A DNA stretch of 64,000 bases from an uncultured Lysobacteraceae bacterium (lineage in GTDB: Bacteria; Pseudomonadota; Gammaproteobacteria; Xanthomonadales; Xanthomonadaceae): assembly GCA_936911875.1 (NCBI GenBank), contig CAKZGB010000017.1, forward strand, positions 1 to 64,000. The letters run 5' to 3'. Of this stretch, positions 18,475-26,116 are shown in pieces. The notes beneath the pieces were generated by a model. It made no database searches. It worked only from the letters and a program-made list of their open reading frames with translations, and was not told the DNA's origin. A program made the position numbers and the translations under genes. Position 1 is the stretch's first letter. Every line of letters starts with the position of its first letter.

Positions 18475-19149
18475 ATGCAATCTACCGTCATCGCCCCCTC
18501 GATCCTTTCCGCCAATTTCGCCAAGCTCGGCGAAGAGGTCGATGCGGTGCTCGCCGCGGGCGCCGATTGGGTGCACTTTGATGTCATGGACAATCACTAT
18601 GTCCCGAATCTGACCATTGGCCCCATGGTCTGTGAGGCCCTGCGCAAGCACGGTGTCACGGCGCCGATTGACGTGCATCTGATGGTGCAGCCGGTCGATC
18701 GCATCGTCCCGGACTTTATCGCCGCCGGCGCCAGCATGATCTCGTTCCACCCCGAAGCCTCGCCGCACGTCCATCGCACCATTCAGCTGATCAGGAGTGG
18801 CGGCTGCCAGGCCGGTCTGGTGCTCAATCCGGCCACGCCGCTGTCCGTGCTCGACTGGGTGCTCGACGATCTCGACATGGTGCTGCTGATGTCGGTGAAC
18901 CCGGGCTTTGGTGGTCAATCGTTTATTGACTCGACCATGGACAAGATCCGTGCGGTGCGCGAGCGCATTGATGCTACCGGCAAGTCAATTCGCCTCGAGA
19001 TCGATGGCGGCGTCAAGACCGATAACATTGCAGCGATTGCAGCGGCAGGTGCCGATACGTTTGTCGCCGGTTCCGCCATTTTCAATGCATCCGATTACGC
19101 GCAAGTGGTGCAAGCCATGAAGTCTGCAGTGGCCTGTGTCCGTGGCTGA
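18475..19149 (+). CDS. rpe: Ribulose-phosphate 3-epimerase
   Basis: TIM-barrel enzyme of the pentose phosphate pathway. 224 residues with IAPSILSANFAKLGEEV at the start, WVHFDVMDNHYVPNLTIGP (metal ligands), DVHLMVQPVDRIVPDF, LMSVNPGFGGQSF and EIDGGVKTDNIAAIAAAGADTFVAGSAIF for phosphate binding. It overlaps trpE by 14 bp and heads a run of four overlapping genes (rpe-trpE-rsmC-rsuA). Confidence 0.95.
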   Translation: MQSTVIAPSILSANFAKLGEEVDAVLAAGADWVHFDVMDNHYVPNLTIGPMVCEALRKHGVTAPIDVHLMVQPVDRIVPDFIAAGASMISFHPEASPHVHRTIQLIRSGGCQAGLVLNPATPLSVLDWVLDDLDMVLLMSVNPGFGGQSFIDSTMDKIRAVRERIDATGKSIRLEIDGGVKTDNIAAIAAAGADTFVAGSAIFNASDYAQVVQAMKSAVACVRG

Positions 19150-20599
19150 GAACGAACACGTCGCAACGCGCATCCCGGTGGTGCGTGAGGTCCGTGCGGA
19201 TCTCGACACACCCCTTTCGGTTTATCTGAAACTGGCCGATAAGCCCAACACCTATCTGTTCGAGTCGGTGCAGGGCGGCGAGCGTTTTGGCCGCTACTCG
19301 ATCATCGGTCTGCAGGCGCGTCGCGTGTTCACGGTGGCCGGTCATCGTCTGTATGTGATTGAAGATGGCGAGCTGGTGCAGGTGGAAACCATCGAGGATC
19401 CCTTCGCCACGGCCGAGGCCATTCGTAGCGCGTACAAGGTAGAACCCATTGCCGAATTGCCCGGTTTTACCGGCGGATTGGTAGGTTGGTTCGGGTTCGA
19501 ATGCGTGCGGCATCTCGAGCCGCGTCTGCACGACACCCCGGCTGAGGATCAGCTCGGTACCCCCGAGATGTTGATGATGCTGTCCGAAGACCTGGCCGTG
19601 TTCGACAATCTCAAAGGCAAGCTGTATCTGATCACGCACGCCGATGCCCATGATCCGCAGGCCCGGTACGCGGCCCAGTCGCGACTGGATGCGTGGGTCG
19701 AGACCTTACGCACAGCGCCGACGCAGTATCCGCCGGCGCTCAGTAGCGGCACCGTCATTAACGAGAACGATTTTGTCTCAGGTTTTACGCATCAGGGCTT
19801 TCTGGATGCCGTCGCGCAGATCAAAGACTACATTCGTGCCGGCGATGCGTTTCAGGTCGTATTGAGCCAACGCCTCACCGTGCCTTTTGCCGCGCGTCCG
19901 GTCGATCTGTACCGCGCCTTGCGTAGCCTGAATCCATCGCCGTACATGTACTTCCTCAATGTCGGCGATATGCAGGTGGTGGGTTCATCGCCTGAGATTC
20001 TGGTGCGTCAGCAGGGGCGTGAGGTTACTGTGCGTCCGATTGCGGGCACACGTCCGCGCGGCACCACGCCGGAACATGATTTGCAGCTCGAACAGGAGTT
20101 GCTCGCTGATCCCAAAGAACGCGCCGAACATCTGATGCTGATCGATCTGGGCCGCAATGACTTGGGTCGCATCTGCGAGCCGGGCAGCGTGCAGCTCAAG
20201 GAACAGTTTGCGATCGAGCGCTATTCGCACGTGATGCATATCGTCTCCGAGGTCAGCGGGACCCTGCGCGAAGGCATGAACTACGCCGACGTGCTACGGG
20301 CAACGTTCCCCGCCGGCACGGTCAGCGGCGCGCCCAAGTTGCGCGCGCTGGAAATCATTCGCGAGCTCGAGCCGATTTTGCGCAACGTTTATGCGGGTTG
20401 CATTGGCTACATCGGCTGGAATGGCGATGCCGACATGGCCATCGCGATTCGTACGGCGGTTGTGCAAGAGGGCAAGCTGCACGTGCAAGCGGGTGCGGGC
20501 ATCGTGTACGACTCCGATCCCGAATCCGAATGGCAGGAAACGATGAGCAAGAGTCGCGCACTGTTTCGGGCGGTGCGGGAGGCGGCTGCCGGCTTATGA
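19136..20599 (+). CDS. trpE: Anthranilate synthase component I
   Basis: Large subunit that turns chorismate into anthranilate using ammonia from TrpG. The 487-residue protein has an N-terminal region with DTPLSVYLKL (Trp feedback site usually lies here), then the chorismate-binding domain: RAGDAFQVVLSQR, LNPSPYMYFL, ERAEHLMLIDLGRNDLGR near residue 335, FPAGTVSGAPKLRALEII and GAGIVYDSDPESEW. Starts are GTG at 19136 or GTG at 19142; both lie inside rpe. trpG is not adjacent. An rpe-trpE arrangement (with gph between) is familiar from other proteobacteria. Confidence 0.94.
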   Translation: MSVAENEHVATRIPVVREVRADLDTPLSVYLKLADKPNTYLFESVQGGERFGRYSIIGLQARRVFTVAGHRLYVIEDGELVQVETIEDPFATAEAIRSAYKVEPIAELPGFTGGLVGWFGFECVRHLEPRLHDTPAEDQLGTPEMLMMLSEDLAVFDNLKGKLYLITHADAHDPQARYAAQSRLDAWVETLRTAPTQYPPALSSGTVINENDFVSGFTHQGFLDAVAQIKDYIRAGDAFQVVLSQRLTVPFAARPVDLYRALRSLNPSPYMYFLNVGDMQVVGSSPEILVRQQGREVTVRPIAGTRPRGTTPEHDLQLEQELLADPKERAEHLMLIDLGRNDLGRICEPGSVQLKEQFAIERYSHVMHIVSEVSGTLREGMNYADVLRATFPAGTVSGAPKLRALEIIRELEPILRNVYAGCIGYIGWNGDADMAIAIRTAVVQEGKLHVQAGAGIVYDSDPESEWQETMSKSRALFRAVREAAAGL

Positions 20600-21636
20600 G
20601 CGATGCACCCTTAGAAACCCTGCTGCGACCATTCGACCAAGGCCTGTTGCCTCTGCCGGTTATCGGCCAACGCGTGCTGATACTGCGTGCACGACGCCAT
20701 CGTCTGTGGCGCCATTTGCCGGGCGACACTCTGACCTTTACCCAGCCGTTCAAACCCGCTGCCGATGAGTTGCAGGCAGACGGTTGGCAAGTCAGTGACG
20801 AGCAGCAGGCATTGCAGGACGGCCCTTGGGATCTGATTTTTCTGCTGCCGCCACGCGGTCGTGAGGAAGCACGCGCACTGATGGCACATGCGGTGCGCGC
20901 ACTGGCACCGCAAGGGCGACTGATCGTTTCGGTCGCCAACAACGAGGGCGCCAAGTCGGTGCAATCCGATCTGGAGCGTCTGCTCGGATCCGTGGCCAGC
21001 GATACCAAGAACAAATGCCGCGTACTGTGGACAGCGCCGCGCGATCGCTTGAACATAGACGAAGACACGGCCGCCGCGTGGAGTGCGCAGACCGAGTTGC
21101 GGACGCAAGCGCAGACCGGATTGTGGACACGTCCCGGCGTGTTCTCGTGGCAGCATGCCGACCCGGCATCGAACTTGCTGATCGCGCATCTGCCCACCGA
21201 CTTGCGCGGCCATGCCGCCGATCTCGGCGCGGGCATCGGCCATCTGGCGATTGCGCTGCTGCAGACCAATCCCGGCATCGTGTCGCTGGACGCGTACGAG
21301 GCCCAGCAACAGGCACTGGAACCGCTGCAACGCAACCTGCAACCGCTGCAGCGGGAGGCGCATGTTCACTGGCACGATGTGGAAGCGGGGCTGCCTTCGC
21401 GCTATGACGTCATTGTGATGAATCCGCCGTTCCACGCGATCTCGCGCGACGGTCGCACCGACATCGGTCTGCGTTTTATCGAGGTGGCGGCCGGCGCTCT
21501 GAAACCGCGAGGCCAGTTGCTGATGGTGGCTAACCGGCATCTTCCTTACGAAGAATCCATTCGCCGTCTGTTTCCGCGCGTTGCTGTACTCGCGGAAGCG
21601 CAAGGATTTAAGGTGCTGCACGCATGGCGGGAGTAA
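20596..21636 (+). CDS. rsmC: RsmC-like class I rRNA methyltransferase
   Basis: SAM-dependent methyltransferase of 346 residues made of two Rossmann-like halves, as in 16S rRNA m2G1207 methyltransferase RsmC. The N-terminal half is degenerate (LLPPRGREEARALMAHA); the C-terminal half has the SAM loop DLGAGIGHLAIALLQ near residue 215 and the catalytic NPPFH motif near residue 276. RlmG, the 23S relative, is an alternative. ATG at 20596 overlaps the trpE stop; the open frame reaches further upstream but only inside trpE. Pairing with rsuA, a small-subunit pseudouridine synthase, supports a 16S target. Confidence 0.84.
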   Translation: MSDAPLETLLRPFDQGLLPLPVIGQRVLILRARRHRLWRHLPGDTLTFTQPFKPAADELQADGWQVSDEQQALQDGPWDLIFLLPPRGREEARALMAHAVRALAPQGRLIVSVANNEGAKSVQSDLERLLGSVASDTKNKCRVLWTAPRDRLNIDEDTAAAWSAQTELRTQAQTGLWTRPGVFSWQHADPASNLLIAHLPTDLRGHAADLGAGIGHLAIALLQTNPGIVSLDAYEAQQQALEPLQRNLQPLQREAHVHWHDVEAGLPSRYDVIVMNPPFHAISRDGRTDIGLRFIEVAAGALKPRGQLLMVANRHLPYEESIRRLFPRVAVLAEAQGFKVLHAWRE

Positions 21637-22337
21637 AACTGCTCAAGCTGTTAGCGAATCTCGGCTACGGTTCGCGTAAGTCGGTGATGACGCTGTTCCG
21701 CGATGGCGCCGTGACCGATGCACAAGGCGAAGTCATGTATGCCGACGACAACTGGGAACCGTCGATTCAGTTGCTGGTCGATGGCGAACCCATGGATCCG
21801 CCGCCCGGCCTCAGTCTGATGCTGTATAAACCGACGGGCTACACGTGCTCGAGCAAGGATGTCGGACGTCTGATCTACGACTTGCTGCCGCCGCGTTACA
21901 AATTACGCTCGCCGATGCTAAGTTCGGTCGGTCGCTTGGATAAAGACACTAGCGGTCTGTTGCTGATGACCGATGACGGTCAGTTGCTGCACAAGATCGT
22001 GGCGCCGAAAACGCATCTGCCGAAAGTCTACGAGGTCGAACTGGCTGAGGACTTGCGTGGCGATGAGATCGAACTCTTTGCTGCCGGCACTTTAATGCTC
22101 GAAGGCGAGACCACGCCGTTGAAACCCGCTGCCCTGAAAGTGCACGGTCCGCGCAACGCAGAGCTCACCCTGACCGAAGGCCGCTACCACCAGGTGCGTC
22201 GCATGTTCGCTGCGACCGGCAATCACGTCACCGCCCTGCATCGCAGCCGAATCGGTGGCCTGGACCTGCAGGGATTGGAGCCCGGACAGTGGCGGACGCT
22301 GGGTCCGCCAGACCTCGACCAACTCTTCGGCAATTAA
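21624..22337 (+). CDS. rsuA: 16S rRNA pseudouridine synthase (RsuA family)
   Basis: Isomerises a uridine, in E. coli U516 of 16S rRNA. 237 residues: an S4-like N-terminal part (LLKLLANLGYGSRKSVMTLFRDGAV), then SLMLYKPTGYTCSSKD, the catalytic-Asp motif GRLDKDTSGLLLMTDDG near residue 107 and GRYHQVRRMFAATGNHVTALHR. It overlaps rsmC by 13 bp and ends the rpe-trpE-rsmC-rsuA run. A 24-bp perfect palindrome starts three bases after its stop. Confidence 0.9.
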   Translation: MAGVKLLKLLANLGYGSRKSVMTLFRDGAVTDAQGEVMYADDNWEPSIQLLVDGEPMDPPPGLSLMLYKPTGYTCSSKDVGRLIYDLLPPRYKLRSPMLSSVGRLDKDTSGLLLMTDDGQLLHKIVAPKTHLPKVYEVELAEDLRGDEIELFAAGTLMLEGETTPLKPAALKVHGPRNAELTLTEGRYHQVRRMFAATGNHVTALHRSRIGGLDLQGLEPGQWRTLGPPDLDQLFGN

Positions 22338-22339
22338 AT

Positions 22340-22363
22340 ATCTCTTCATGCGCATGAAGAGAT
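22340..22363. promoter_or_regulatory. 24-bp perfect palindrome upstream of metB leader
   Basis: ATCTCTTCATGC at 22340-22351 is followed without spacer by its exact reverse complement to 22363. Right after it an eight-pair inverted repeat (TGACAGCT at 22364-22371, AGCTGTCA at 22380-22387) with an A-rich loop overlaps a TTGACA hexamer at 22363-22368. The block separates rsuA from the SAM riboswitch. It could be an operator, or an RNA hairpin ending rsuA transcription, though no T run follows. Confidence 0.6.
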
Positions 22364-22405
22364 TGACAGCTTAAAAAAGAGCTGTCAGACTACACTCATA
22401 CCATC

Positions 22406-22497
22406 GAGACCGACCGAGGGACTGGCCCTTTGACGTCGGGGCAACCGAGCCGCAGCCCAGCTGCGATGCCAGGTGCCAATTCCAGCGGTACGGTCTC
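22406..22497 (+). ncRNA. SAM riboswitch (SAM-I/SAM-IV clan) controlling metB-hom
   Basis: The conserved core is plain: GAGGGACTGGCCC, then GGGGCAACC, then GGTGCCAATTCC. P1 is GAGACCG (22406-22412) with CGGTCTC (22491-22497). P3 contains the small hairpin CGCAG/CTGCG. Only seven bases separate the TTCC motif from the 3' P1 strand, so the P4 arm of classical SAM-I is missing; a hairpin just 3' of P1 (CGTA with TACG) could instead stand for the P5 of SAM-IV-like variants. No T-run terminator lies before metB, which points to control of translation. High SAM is expected to repress methionine synthesis genes. Confidence 0.9.
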
Positions 22498-22595
22498 CGT
22501 ATCGGCAGATGGCTACGTGTCGCGCCCTGATCGGGGGCAGCTCGTCGCAATCCACTCGGTGGTCGTTTTGACCCTTATTCGAGACCGGAGCGACC

Positions 22596-23795
22596 ATGAC
22601 CTTTGCTGCTAAAACTACCCTGACGACCGCCGCCGTTCGTGCCGGCATTGATCGCGACATCGCCCACGGTGCCGTCGTGCCACCGATTGTGCTGTCGAGT
22701 AATTTCAGCTTTGCCGGCTTTGATCAGAAGCGTCAGTACGACTACACCCGCAGCGGCAATCCGACGCGTGATCTGTTGGGCCATGCGCTTGCCGATCTCG
22801 AAGGCGGTGCCGGCGGCGTCATTACGGCCACGGGCATGGGCGCCATCAATCTCGTGGTGAATGCACTGCTGCGTCCCGGTGATGTGCTCGTCGTTCCGCA
22901 CGACGGCTACGGCGGTAGCTGGCGTCTGTTCAATGCCTTGGCGGCCAAGGGTGCCTTCGAACTGGTCACTGCGGATTTGACCTGCAATGAGTCTTTGCAC
23001 AATGCCTTGGCGCGTCAGCCGAAACTGGTGTGGATCGAAACGCCGTCCAACCCGCTGCTGCGCATTACCGATCTCGAAGCAGTGATCAGTGCGGCGCATG
23101 ATGTCGGTGCGTTGGCCGTAGTGGACAACACGTTCCTGTCGCCGGCGCTGCAGCAGCCGATTGCATTCGGTGCCGATGTAGTGCTGCACTCGACGACCAA
23201 ATACATCAATGGCCATAGCGATGTGGTCGGTGGCGCCGTGGTTGCGGCCGACGCCGCACTGCATACGGAACTGACCTGGTGGGCCAACTGTCTGGGCCTG
23301 ACGGGTTCGCCGTTTGACAGCTTCTTGACCTTGCGTGCCCTGCGCACTTTGGATGCGCGTTTGCGCGTGCATCAGGAAAACACGCAAGCCATTGTGGAAT
23401 TGCTGGACTCGCATCCGGCGGTTGCAGCACTGCATTATCCGGGTCTGCAGAACCATCCGGGTCATGCAATCGCCGCGCGTCAGCAGCAGGGCTTTGGCGC
23501 CATGCTGAGTTTTGAACTGATCGGTGGCCGTGATGCGGCGCAGGCACTCGTGGAGTCGCTGCAACTGTTTACACTCGCCGAATCGTTGGGCGGCGTCGAA
23601 AGTCTGATCGCGCATCCGGCCACCATGACGCACGCGGCGATGTCAGCGGAGGCCCGCGCCGAGGCCGGCATCAGCGAAGGCCTGCTGCGCCTGTCCGTTG
23701 GCATTGAACATGCCGATGATCTCGTTGCTGATCTGCGTGCCGCACTGGATGCAGTGGCGAACTCGTTTGTCTGTTGTCAGGAAGCCGCCGCGTGA
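22596..23795 (+). CDS. metB: Cystathionine gamma-synthase
   Basis: PLP enzyme joining an activated homoserine ester and cysteine to cystathionine. 399 residues with the Cys/Met metabolism PLP-family segments: YDYTRSGNPTRDLLGHALADLE, ATGMGAINLV, VDNTFLSPALQQP and STTKYINGHSDVVGGAVV, where the Lys near residue 209 binds PLP. Whether succinyl- or acetyl-homoserine is used, or sulfide directly, cannot be told. GGAG lies five bases before the ATG and is preceded by a second copy of the riboswitch P1 strand. It overlaps hom by four bases. Confidence 0.9.
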   Translation: MTFAAKTTLTTAAVRAGIDRDIAHGAVVPPIVLSSNFSFAGFDQKRQYDYTRSGNPTRDLLGHALADLEGGAGGVITATGMGAINLVVNALLRPGDVLVVPHDGYGGSWRLFNALAAKGAFELVTADLTCNESLHNALARQPKLVWIETPSNPLLRITDLEAVISAAHDVGALAVVDNTFLSPALQQPIAFGADVVLHSTTKYINGHSDVVGGAVVAADAALHTELTWWANCLGLTGSPFDSFLTLRALRTLDARLRVHQENTQAIVELLDSHPAVAALHYPGLQNHPGHAIAARQQQGFGAMLSFELIGGRDAAQALVESLQLFTLAESLGGVESLIAHPATMTHAAMSAEARAEAGISEGLLRLSVGIEHADDLVADLRAALDAVANSFVCCQEAAA

Positions 23796-24943
23796 GTGCG
23801 GTCATCCGCTCGGCCTTCGCGCCCACAGAACAACCGCAAGAGGTGAAGGTGGCGCTGCTCGGTCTGGGCACCGTGGGTAGCGCGGTTCTGGAGCGCCTGC
23901 ATCAATGGCAGGAGCAGGAGTTCAAGCATCCCTTTCGCATCGTGCATGTGGCCAACTCACGTCATGCCGCGCCAGTAGCGACCGATGCCTGTCCGTTGAC
24001 GGTGGCGCAACAGGTCCGCACCGGCGATGGCGGCGATAGCATCCGTATTTTGCATGGTTCGACTGCGATCACAACCGCCGACCTGGATGACGTAGAGCGC
24101 AACTTGGGGGCTAGCGGTCCGCGCATCGTTGTCGATGCAACGGCTAGCGATGTGGTGGCCTCGCGTCAGGCGCAATGGCTGGAACGCGGCATCCATGTGG
24201 TGACGGCATGCAAGCTGGGGCAGGGCACTAGCCTGCAGCGCTTTCAGGAGTTGCAGCGCGCACGCGAACAGGGCGCAACGCAGTACGGCGATAGCGCGAC
24301 CGTGGGTGCGGGTCTGCCGGTGATTCGCAGCATTAAAGAACTGCGCGAAGGCGGTGACCGCATCACGCGCATCGCGGGTGTCCTGTCCGGTTCACTCGCC
24401 TGGCTGTTTAATCAGTACGACGGCATGCGTCCGTTTAGCGGCTGGGTGCGTGAGGCCGGCGCGAAAGGCTACACCGAACCGGATCCGCGCGATGATCTCT
24501 CGGGCGAAGACGTCCGCCGCAAGATTCTGATTCTGGCCCGTAACGCCGGTGTGGCATTGGAATCCGATGCCGTGCAAGTTCATTCGCTGGTGCCGGAGTC
24601 GCTTCAGAATCTGTCTGCCAACGAAGCACTCGAACAGCTCGATGCCTTGGATGCGCCATTAAAGGCCGCATTTGCCAACGCGTATCGTCAAGGCGAAGTG
24701 CTGCGGCATTTGGCAGTGCTGGAAAAGAATGAGCAGGGTCAGTGGCATGCGCAAGTCGGACTGCAATCCTTGCCGCCGTCGCATCCGTTGGCGGGTGGGG
24801 CCGGCACCGACAACCGCGTGGCCATCTGGAGCGACCGCTATTGCGAGCAACCGCTGGTGATTCAAGGCCCGGGCGCCGGCGCGCAAGTCACGGCAGCCGG
24901 ATTGCTCGATGATGCACTAAGGCTTGCTAAGCTGAGTGCATGA
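23792..24943 (+). CDS. hom: Homoserine dehydrogenase, ACT-less form
   Basis: Reduces aspartate semialdehyde to homoserine, the branch point to Met and Thr. 383 residues: KVALLGLGTVGSAVLERL (NAD(P) loop near residue 17), VVTACKLGQG, GAGLPVIRSIKELREGGDRI near residue 175 with the SGSLAWLFNQY and GYTEPDPRDDLSGEDVRRK catalytic segments. The C-terminus ends soon after the catalytic domain, so the regulatory ACT domain of Gram-positive Hom is absent, and there is no fused aspartokinase. GTG at 23792 overlapping the metB stop is the preferred start. Co-transcription puts homoserine supply under SAM rather than threonine control. Confidence 0.9.
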   Translation: MSAVIRSAFAPTEQPQEVKVALLGLGTVGSAVLERLHQWQEQEFKHPFRIVHVANSRHAAPVATDACPLTVAQQVRTGDGGDSIRILHGSTAITTADLDDVERNLGASGPRIVVDATASDVVASRQAQWLERGIHVVTACKLGQGTSLQRFQELQRAREQGATQYGDSATVGAGLPVIRSIKELREGGDRITRIAGVLSGSLAWLFNQYDGMRPFSGWVREAGAKGYTEPDPRDDLSGEDVRRKILILARNAGVALESDAVQVHSLVPESLQNLSANEALEQLDALDAPLKAAFANAYRQGEVLRHLAVLEKNEQGQWHAQVGLQSLPPSHPLAGGAGTDNRVAIWSDRYCEQPLVIQGPGAGAQVTAAGLLDDALRLAKLSA

Positions 24944-24970
24944 CCGACGCGAAAACCAGCGCGTAGCGCG

Positions 24971-25528
24971 TTAGTGCGACTCGGTATTCATCACACGATC
25001 CCAACCGTCGGCGCCGAGCTCTTCGACAATTTCGATATTGCGTTCGAACAGTAGCGAAGGATCCGGATACGCTGCCACGGCGCGGTCGATCGAAGCCTCG
25101 CGCAGTAAGTGCAAAGTGGGATAGGGCGAACGATTAGTGTTGTTGGCCACATCATCGGGATCGGTGTCGGCGAACTGATAATCAGGGTGGAACGAGGCTA
25201 CTTGAATCTCGCCCTCGAGACCCATCTCGGCCACGAGCCCATCGGCCAAGTCGAGAAAATCGTTGTAATCCAGAAACGACTGCAGCACCTGCGGATGCAC
25301 GATCAGCGTGGTATCAATCTGATCGGGCGGCGTCTCACGGAGCAAGGACAACTCTTCGCCAAGTTGCGTGAGCAATGCGGTTTCGGTGGTCGCATCGCTC
25401 ACAATCAGACGCACTTGCTGCTTGACGTATACCGCCTTGGCAAACGGGCACAGATTCAGACCGATGACGGCACGTTCAATCCACTGACGTGTGCGGGCCA
25501 GAACCTCGTCTTCGTCGGGGTGGGTCAT
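24971..25528 (-). CDS. DUF1415 family protein
   Basis: A 185-residue cytosolic protein of unknown function. The N-terminus RTRQWIERAVIGLNLCPFAKAVYV and the segment DTTLIVHPQVLQSFLDYNDFLDLA are the conserved blocks of DUF1415, and the C-terminal part HLLREASIDRAVAAYPD is also conserved. The CPFA cysteine is a candidate functional residue. It starts ten bases upstream of... the yajQ end on the same strand lies just upstream, so the two may be co-transcribed (yajQ first). Confidence 0.82.
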   Translation of the reverse strand: MTHPDEDEVLARTRQWIERAVIGLNLCPFAKAVYVKQQVRLIVSDATTETALLTQLGEELSLLRETPPDQIDTTLIVHPQVLQSFLDYNDFLDLADGLVAEMGLEGEIQVASFHPDYQFADTDPDDVANNTNRSPYPTLHLLREASIDRAVAAYPDPSLLFERNIEIVEELGADGWDRVMNTESH

Positions 25529-25537
25529 GACGGTCTC

Positions 25538-26020
25538 TCAGTCGCGGAAATTGTCGAACTGCAGCGGCAGCTCGAACTCGGAACCGCGCAACAGCGCAAT
25601 CGCGGTCTGCAGGTCGTCACGCTTCTTGCCGGTGACCCGCAACTTGTCGCCGTTGATCTGCGAATCGACCTTGAGCTTGGCCTCTTTGATCTTGCCCTGG
25701 ATCTTTTTGGCCAGATCGCGTTCGATACCTTGGCGCACGGTAATTTTCTGGCGGGCACCGGCGACGTTGGTTTCGACATCGCCAAACTCCAGGCAGCGCA
25801 CGTCAATGCCGCGGGCAATCAGGCGCGCACGCAGGATTTCCAGCATCTGCTGGAGCTGGAACTCGCTGGGAGCCGACTGCACGATGACCTGTTCCTCGCG
25901 CTCGAACTTGGCGTCGACGCCCTTGAAATCAAAGCGCGTGCTGAGCTCGCGGTTGGCCTGGTCGATGGCATTGGTCAGCTCGTGGGTGTCCACTTCGGAC
26001 ACAACATCAAAAGAGGGCAT
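25538..26020 (-). CDS. YajQ family nucleotide-binding protein
   Basis: 160-residue protein of two ferredoxin-like subdomains. MPSFDVVSEVDTHELTNAID at the start, STRFDFKG near residue 29, and KLKVDSQINGDKLRVTGKKRDDLQ near residue 115 are diagnostic. In Xanthomonas campestris the homologue binds cyclic di-GMP and works with a transcription factor in virulence control; other members bind nucleotides or tRNA. ATG at 26020 is chosen over an in-frame GTG at 26026. Divergent from aceF. Confidence 0.93.
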   Translation of the reverse strand: MPSFDVVSEVDTHELTNAIDQANRELSTRFDFKGVDAKFEREEQVIVQSAPSEFQLQQMLEILRARLIARGIDVRCLEFGDVETNVAGARQKITVRQGIERDLAKKIQGKIKEAKLKVDSQINGDKLRVTGKKRDDLQTAIALLRGSEFELPLQFDNFRD

Positions 26021-26116
26021 GGTCACCGTCCGGAATCAGTCAATTAAACATGGTACCCAATGCGGGGCCAATACGGCACAATAAAAGGTCATTACCCCTC
26101 GATTCTGACTCGCATT

